From Aminobacter carboxidus (GTDB lineage Bacteria; Pseudomonadota; Alphaproteobacteria; Rhizobiales; Rhizobiaceae), in assembly GCF_014863355.1 (NCBI RefSeq), contig NZ_JACZEP010000002.1, positions 744,001 to 808,000 of the forward strand: DNA of 64,000 nucleotides, in the 5' to 3' direction. Both the position numbers and the translations under genes were made by a program. Positions 60,213 to 64,000 of the stretch are shown piece by piece (position 1 is the first letter of the stretch; every line of letters starts with the position of its first letter). Below the pieces are notes generated by a model. That model searched no databases. It worked only from the letters and a program-made list of their open reading frames with translations, and had not been told where the DNA came from.

Positions 60213-61007
60213 CTATGCCGCAGCCTTTGCCTGTCTGTCAAAGAACAAAGCCTGACTGATCAGCGCCTTGACCATATCGGGGTTGAACGGCTTGGTGACG
60301 AGGAAGGCCGGCTCCGGCCGCTCGCCGGTCAAGAGGCGCTCGGGGAAGGCGGTGATGAAGATCACCGGCAGCGGTGCGGAAGACAGCATCTCGTTGACGG
60401 CATCGATGCCGGAGCTGCCGTCGGCGAGCTGGATGTCGGCCAGGATCATCTTGGGACGCGTCCGCTTGAACAGCGATATCGCCTCCGCGCGGGTGCGGGC
60501 GGTGCCGACGACGCGATGGCCCAGGCTCTCCACCATCTCTTCGATGTCCATGGCGATCAGCGGTTCGTCCTCGATGATCAGGATGTCGGTCGCCACCTGA
60601 CGCGAGATTTCGCCGCTCGCTTCCTGCAGCAGCCTTGTGAACTCGTCCGGATCGGTGTCGAGGACCTCGGCGGCCTCGGCTTCGTTGAAGCCTTCGACGG
60701 CAACCAGCAGGAATGCCTGGCGCGGACGCGGCGACAGCGCAGAAAGATTGGCTGCGGCGCGCTTTTCCCAGCCAAGCGTTGGCGAGTCCTGCGGCACGCG
60801 AATGGAAACGGATGTGAAAAGACGGGCAAATATCTTGTAGAGCGCAATGCGGTCGTTGGAAGCGGACGGGAACACATCGATGTCGTCGATCAGTGCTTCA
60901 AGCATCGCAGCCACCAGCGCATCGCCGCTCTCCTGGGAGCCCGCCACCGCGCGTGAGAAACGGCGGAGATAGGGCAGGTGCGGGGCGATTCTCGTGGATA
61001 GTGTCAT
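60213..61007 (-). CDS. phyR: General stress response regulator PhyR
   Basis: 264 residues. The N-terminal sigma-like domain (about 1-135, HLPYLRRFSRAVAGSQESGD, LSPRPRQAFLLVAVEGFNEA) mimics an ECF sigma factor and binds NepR. The C-terminal receiver has ILIIEDEPLIAMDIEEMVE, phospho-Asp191 in ILADIQLADGSSG, and LVTKPFN. On phosphorylation it captures NepR and frees EcfG. GGGAGACG precedes the ATG. Its own EcfG promoter is at 61060-61084. Confidence 0.97.
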   Translation of the reverse strand: MTLSTRIAPHLPYLRRFSRAVAGSQESGDALVAAMLEALIDDIDVFPSASNDRIALYKIFARLFTSVSIRVPQDSPTLGWEKRAAANLSALSPRPRQAFLLVAVEGFNEAEAAEVLDTDPDEFTRLLQEASGEISRQVATDILIIEDEPLIAMDIEEMVESLGHRVVGTARTRAEAISLFKRTRPKMILADIQLADGSSGIDAVNEMLSSAPLPVIFITAFPERLLTGERPEPAFLVTKPFNPDMVKALISQALFFDRQAKAAA

Positions 61008-61059
61008 GATTGACGTCTCCCTCATTCGACGTTGCTGAAACTGTTGTGAAGCGACACAC

Positions 61060-61084
61060 AACGCGTGGTCTGTGCAAAAGTTCC
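61060..61084 (-). promoter_or_regulatory. Predicted EcfG promoter of phyR
   Basis: Minus strand: GGAAC (61080-61084), 16 bases, CGTT (61060-61063). Its -35 box is eight bases from that of the divergent nepR promoter. Confidence 0.85.
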
Positions 61085-61092
61085 TCTTTTGT

Positions 61093-61117
61093 GGAACCTA
61101 TCCGCATTTGGGGAGTT
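61093..61117 (+). promoter_or_regulatory. Predicted EcfG promoter of nepR-ecfG
   Basis: GGAAC (61093-61097), 17 bases, GTT (61115-61117), preceded by A instead of C. It gives autoregulation of the sigma factor and its anti-sigma factor. Confidence 0.7.
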
Positions 61118-61203
61118 GGGTGCAAAATTTGAAAAACCGACAAGGTAGTTGCGCGCCATGTGGAGCGGGACGTCCGCGGGGCAAAAAGGGCGAAGACAAG
61201 CAT

Positions 61204-61401
61204 ATGACCAAGCAGACCAGTGGCGCAGCCAGCGCCGGGCCGAACCGTCGACGCGATGGTGAGCCTCTTGGGGCAAACTCCGAAATAGGCCGCAAGCTCA
61301 AGCAATATTACGATGAACTGGTGTCCGACGAGGTGCCGGATCGATTTGCCCAGCTGCTCAGCCAGCTGGAACAGGCCGAACCTGAGCAGCAGAAGGACTG
61401 A
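61204..61401 (+). CDS. nepR: Anti-sigma factor NepR
   Basis: 65 residues. Polar N-terminus, then the NepR core: NSEIGRKLKQYYDELVSDEV, PDRFAQLLSQLEQAE. It holds EcfG inactive until phosphorylated PhyR takes it away. The ATG at 61204 is used; the longer frame to 61072 is rejected because the residues are non-family. ecfG starts 6 bp after its stop. Confidence 0.95.
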   Translation: MTKQTSGAASAGPNRRRDGEPLGANSEIGRKLKQYYDELVSDEVPDRFAQLLSQLEQAEPEQQKD

Positions 61402-61407
61402 CCGGGC

Positions 61408-61956
61408 ATGGCAGCTTCCCTCGGTTTCAAGGGCGACTTGCTCGCCACCATCCCTGGCCTGCGCGCTTTCGCCATGTCGCTGTCGCAGAACGCCGACAGG
61501 GCCGACGATCTGGTCCAGGAAACGCTTGTCAAAGCGTGGGACAAGCAGTCGAGCTTTCAGCCTGGCACCAACCTCAAGGCCTGGCTGTTCACCATCCTGC
61601 GCAACGAGTTTTATTCGCAGATGCGCAAGCGCGGACGCGAAGTGCAGGACAGCGAGGGCCTTTTGACAGCCCGACTGGCCGTGCATCCGAGCCAGCATGG
61701 GCGACTCGATCTCGACGACTTCCGCAAGGCGCTTGAGCAGTTGCCGGAGGACCAGCGCGAGGCGATCATCCTGATCGGCGCGTCGGGCTTTTCTTATGAA
61801 GAGGCTGCGGAAATCTGCGGCTGTGCGGTCGGCACCATCAAGAGCCGCGTCAGCCGCGCCCGCAACAAGCTGCAGGAGATACTCGACATCTCGGGCGAGG
61901 CCGACTACGGCCCCGACGCGATCGCGGCCCAGGTGATGGGGTCAACTGTCGGCTGA
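61408..61956 (+). CDS. ecfG: General stress ECF sigma factor EcfG
   Basis: 182 residues of the EcfG (ECF15) group. Region 2: ADRADDLVQETLVKAWDKQS and LKAWLFTILRNEFYSQMRKR; region 4: LPEDQREAIILIGASGFSYE, GCAVGTIKSRVSRARNKLQ. Directs transcription from GGAAC...GTT promoters. Its last 15 bp overlap the convergent regulator gene's 3' end. Confidence 0.96.
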   Translation: MAASLGFKGDLLATIPGLRAFAMSLSQNADRADDLVQETLVKAWDKQSSFQPGTNLKAWLFTILRNEFYSQMRKRGREVQDSEGLLTARLAVHPSQHGRLDLDDFRKALEQLPEDQREAIILIGASGFSYEEAAEICGCAVGTIKSRVSRARNKLQEILDISGEADYGPDAIAAQVMGSTVG

Positions 61957-62337
61957 ACGTGCCGCCTTGCGGATGCTTTCGGCGACGGCCTCGATGAGGT
62001 CGGCGCCGGCATAGGGCTTGGAGACCAGGGCAACGCCGGGGAAGTCGGCGAAGACCTCGTCAAGCTTGTCATAGCCCGAAGCGAAAACGAAAGGGACGCC
62101 AGCTACCTTGAGCGAGCGTGCGAAGTCGAAGGTCGGCTCGCCGCCGAGCATCACGTCGATGATGGCGGCATCATAGGGCTTGGCGAGTTCGCGCGCTTCG
62201 CGAAGATTGCCGGCGATGGCAACCTCTCCGGCACCGTGGTCCCGGCAAAGCTGCTCGACATCGAGCGCAATCAGCGCCTCGTCTTCGAGCACAAGTATAC
62301 GCAGTCCTGATAGCGGGCTCGACACGTCGCGGGGCAC
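61942..62337 (-). CDS. Receiver-only response regulator (FAT GUY-like)
   Basis: 131 residues, only a receiver: LRILVLEDEALIALDVEQLC, phospho-Asp in AAIIDVMLGGE, and PFVFASGYDK with KPYAGADL. The F-A-S-G-Y stretch resembles the FAT GUY motif of single-domain regulators that act in general-stress phosphorelays. The GTG at 62335-62337 is the only start at the N-terminus, with a poorly placed GGA. It is convergent with ecfG and overlaps it by 15 bp. Confidence 0.88.
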   Translation of the reverse strand: MPRDVSSPLSGLRILVLEDEALIALDVEQLCRDHGAGEVAIAGNLREARELAKPYDAAIIDVMLGGEPTFDFARSLKVAGVPFVFASGYDKLDEVFADFPGVALVSKPYAGADLIEAVAESIRKAARSADS

Positions 62338-62434
62338 TCCATGAAATCGGGCCGAACATGACGGCAGTCGCGCCCGCTGTCATTTAAAAAAGACATGGGC
62401 TGGACGCGTCAACAAGAGATGGCTGGACGCGGCC

Positions 62435-62459
62435 GGAACCTTTGTCAAGTCGGGGCGTT
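62435..62459 (+). promoter_or_regulatory. Predicted EcfG promoter of the Crp/Fnr gene
   Basis: GGAAC (62435-62439), 16 bases, CGTT (62456-62459), 23 bp before the ATG at 62483. Confidence 0.8.
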
Positions 62460-62482
62460 GGCGAGCACAATCAGGAGGTTGC

Positions 62483-63244
62483 ATGGCTGTACGGGGTGGC
62501 TCAACCGAGGTGGGGCGGAAAGTTTCGTGTGAAAGTTGCCCTTTGCGGCAGATGCCGACATTCAGGGCGTTCGACAAGGAGGAGCTGGCCTTTGTCAGCA
62601 ACTTCAAGCGCGGCGAACTCGCCGCCGACAAGGGCGCGACGCTGCTTTCGGAAGGCAGCAACAGTGCCCATCTGTTCACCATCCTGGCGGGGTGGGGCTT
62701 TCGCTACAAGCTGTTGGAGGACGGCCGTCGCCAGATTCTGAACTATGTGCTGCCCGGCGACATGATCGGGCTGCAAGGCGGCCTGATGGGCGAGATGCAG
62801 CACTCGGTGGAAGCGCTTTCGCCGATGCTGTTGTGCATGTTCGAGCGCGACCGGCTGATGGAGCTTTATCGCGGCTATCCGGGCCTTGCCTATGACATCA
62901 CCTGGATCGCTTCGCGCGAGGAACGCATGCTCGACGAAAACCTGCTGAGTGTCGGCCGGCGCTCGGCGCTGGAGCGTGCAGCCTATCTCCTGGCCTTCAT
63001 TGCCAGTCGGGCGCGCAAGGTCGGCATGGGCGGCAAAGGCGATGTCGATATCCCGATCACCCAGCAGCATGTTGCCGATACGCTCGGGCTTTCGGTGGTT
63101 CACACCAACAAGACGATCCGCAAGCTGATCGACCGCAAACTGGTTCAGTGGCGCGATGGCGGCTGCAAGGTGCTCGACATCGAAGGATTGATGGCGCTGG
63201 CGAACTGGAGCGGCCTCGACGAAACTCTACGCCCCCTGCTGTGA
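62483..63244 (+). CDS. Crp/Fnr family transcriptional regulator
   Basis: 253 residues. A short Cys motif at the start (SCESCPLRQM), a cyclic-nucleotide-binding-like beta barrel (KGATLLSEGSNSAHLFTILA, LPGDMIGLQGGL) and a C-terminal helix-turn-helix (ITQQHVADTLGLSVVHTNKT, then IRKLIDRKLV). The N-terminal Cys are too few for an FNR iron-sulfur cluster. CAGGAGG lies before the ATG. The EcfG promoter upstream makes it a likely second-tier regulator of the stress response. Confidence 0.93.
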   Translation: MAVRGGSTEVGRKVSCESCPLRQMPTFRAFDKEELAFVSNFKRGELAADKGATLLSEGSNSAHLFTILAGWGFRYKLLEDGRRQILNYVLPGDMIGLQGGLMGEMQHSVEALSPMLLCMFERDRLMELYRGYPGLAYDITWIASREERMLDENLLSVGRRSALERAAYLLAFIASRARKVGMGGKGDVDIPITQQHVADTLGLSVVHTNKTIRKLIDRKLVQWRDGGCKVLDIEGLMALANWSGLDETLRPLL

Positions 63245-63284
63245 AACGCGTGGGGCATGACCTCGCCGGTTTTGCCGCCATGCC

Positions 63285-64000
63285 TTAGCGCTCATATTGC
63301 CGGTCGAGCTCGTCGACGCCCCAGTTCACACCGGGCAGCACGTTGCGGATGATGGCATAGCCGACGAGCAAGGCGGGGATGGCGATGAAGCCGCCAACGG
63401 CACCCCACAGCCAGATCCAGAATGCCAAAGCGAGGAGCACGACGAACGGGTTGAGCGTCATCGCCCTGCCGATGACCAGTGGGGTGACGAACTGGCCCTC
63501 GATGGTGTTGACGCCGAGATAGAGCGCCACCGGCAGCAGGCTCGCGCCCAGGGAGTCGAATTCGGTCAGTCCGACGGCAAACAGGATCGCCACCATCACC
63601 AGCGGGCCGACGAAGGGGACGAAGTTGGTGATGATCGCCAGCGCGCCCCATAGCGGGGCGGAGGGCACGCCAAGCAGATAGAGACCGATGCCGACGGTGA
63701 CCCCTTCGGCGAAGTTGATGACGGTGATCGACAGCAGATATTGCGAAACGAGCCGTTCGACGTCGCGGAAGATATGGGCGACGCGCCAGCGCAGGCGGCG
63801 GTTGAAGCAGACCCTGAGTATGGCGATCCTGGTCTGGTCGCGCGTGGCGACAAAGAAATAGAGGCTGGCGAAGAACAGCAGAACCTGGGCGATGACGGCC
63901 GGGGCCAGCGTTGCCATGGTCTCGACGCCCATGCCCTCGTCGACCGAGACCGCAACACCCTCGCCGCCGGTGACCTGGCGCAGCTGGTCGCGCATGCTCT
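63285..64000 (-). CDS. AI-2E family transporter, C-terminal part
   Basis: About 236 residues of the C-terminal part; the gene runs off the right edge. Several membrane helices of the UPF0118/AI-2E exporter pattern: VIAQVLLFFASLYFFVATRD, SQYLLSITVINFAEGVTVGI, LWGALAIITNFVPFVGPLV, EGQFVTPLVIGRAMTLNP. Members export or exchange small molecules or ions (some are Na+/H+ antiporters); the old quorum-signal name is not proof. Ends DELDRQYER. Confidence 0.9.
   Translation of the reverse strand, partial: SMRDQLRQVTGGEGVAVSVDEGMGVETMATLAPAVIAQVLLFFASLYFFVATRDQTRIAILRVCFNRRLRWRVAHIFRDVERLVSQYLLSITVINFAEGVTVGIGLYLLGVPSAPLWGALAIITNFVPFVGPLVMVAILFAVGLTEFDSLGASLLPVALYLGVNTIEGQFVTPLVIGRAMTLNPFVVLLALAFWIWLWGAVGGFIAIPALLVGYAIIRNVLPGVNWGVDELDRQYER

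Overview
The window looks like chromosomal DNA of a high-GC alphaproteobacterium of the Hyphomicrobiales (Rhizobiales), most likely a Mesorhizobium/Aminobacter-type Phyllobacteriaceae. Supporting traits are a complete PhyR-NepR-EcfG general stress module, four DUF982 proteins, a DUF1127 protein, two Omp25/31-type beta-barrels, a rhizobial rpoH, the glycolytic block fba/pgk/gap/tkt next to zapA, and several families of short palindromic intergenic repeats. This assignment is inferred from gene content and style; no database was searched.

Layout. 0-11 kb: small accessory and metabolic genes, namely DJ-1/PfpI plus DUF1127 between two copies of one operator-like palindrome, an SDR, a GST, VOC and GNAT proteins, a barstar-like protein, an ArsR-SRPBCC-membrane-DUF1801 operon with its own operator, an AraC regulator, an outer-membrane barrel, a YbaK-type deacylase and a membrane alpha/beta hydrolase. 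11-20 kb: prpE, a TSUP exporter and many small proteins (ferritin-like DUF892, glutamine amidotransferase, DUF982). 19.4-28.8 kb: central carbon genes fba, pgk, gap, tkt with a cupin protein and a K+/H+ antiporter, then DUF4164 and zapA. 28.8-32.5 kb: rpoH with a second copy of its 3' end, rluD, a VOC protein and tRNA-Glu(CTC).

32.5-41.4 kb is accessory-like: small proteins, a possibly frameshifted SANT/Myb-like gene beside the tRNA, three DUF982 proteins, a secreted Tudor-like protein, a GFA protein, an outer-membrane barrel, strong hairpins and little-coding gaps. 41.6-51.2 kb: a large hybrid histidine kinase followed by pstS-pstC-pstA-pstB-phoU-phoB behind a PhoB box. 51.2-56.1 kb: a ROK repressor divergent from a xylose-type ABC transporter (xylF-xylH-ATPase), with two operators between them. 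56.2-63.3 kb: the stress region, with a CHASE-HWE kinase, a PAS-HWE kinase, DUF1328, phyR, nepR, ecfG, a receiver-only regulator and a Crp/Fnr regulator. A truncated AI-2E family transporter closes the window.

Two signals tie the window together. First, seven sites match the EcfG promoter pattern (GGAAC, 16-17 bases, then GTT, preceded by C in six of them); they precede phyR, nepR-ecfG, DUF1328, the Crp-like gene and three genes of unknown or uncertain role. Second, a roughly 100-bp repeat with CTAG ends occurs three times, and in each case its terminal CTAG supplies the stop codon of the adjacent minus-strand gene. No phage, complete insertion sequence or CRISPR array was seen.
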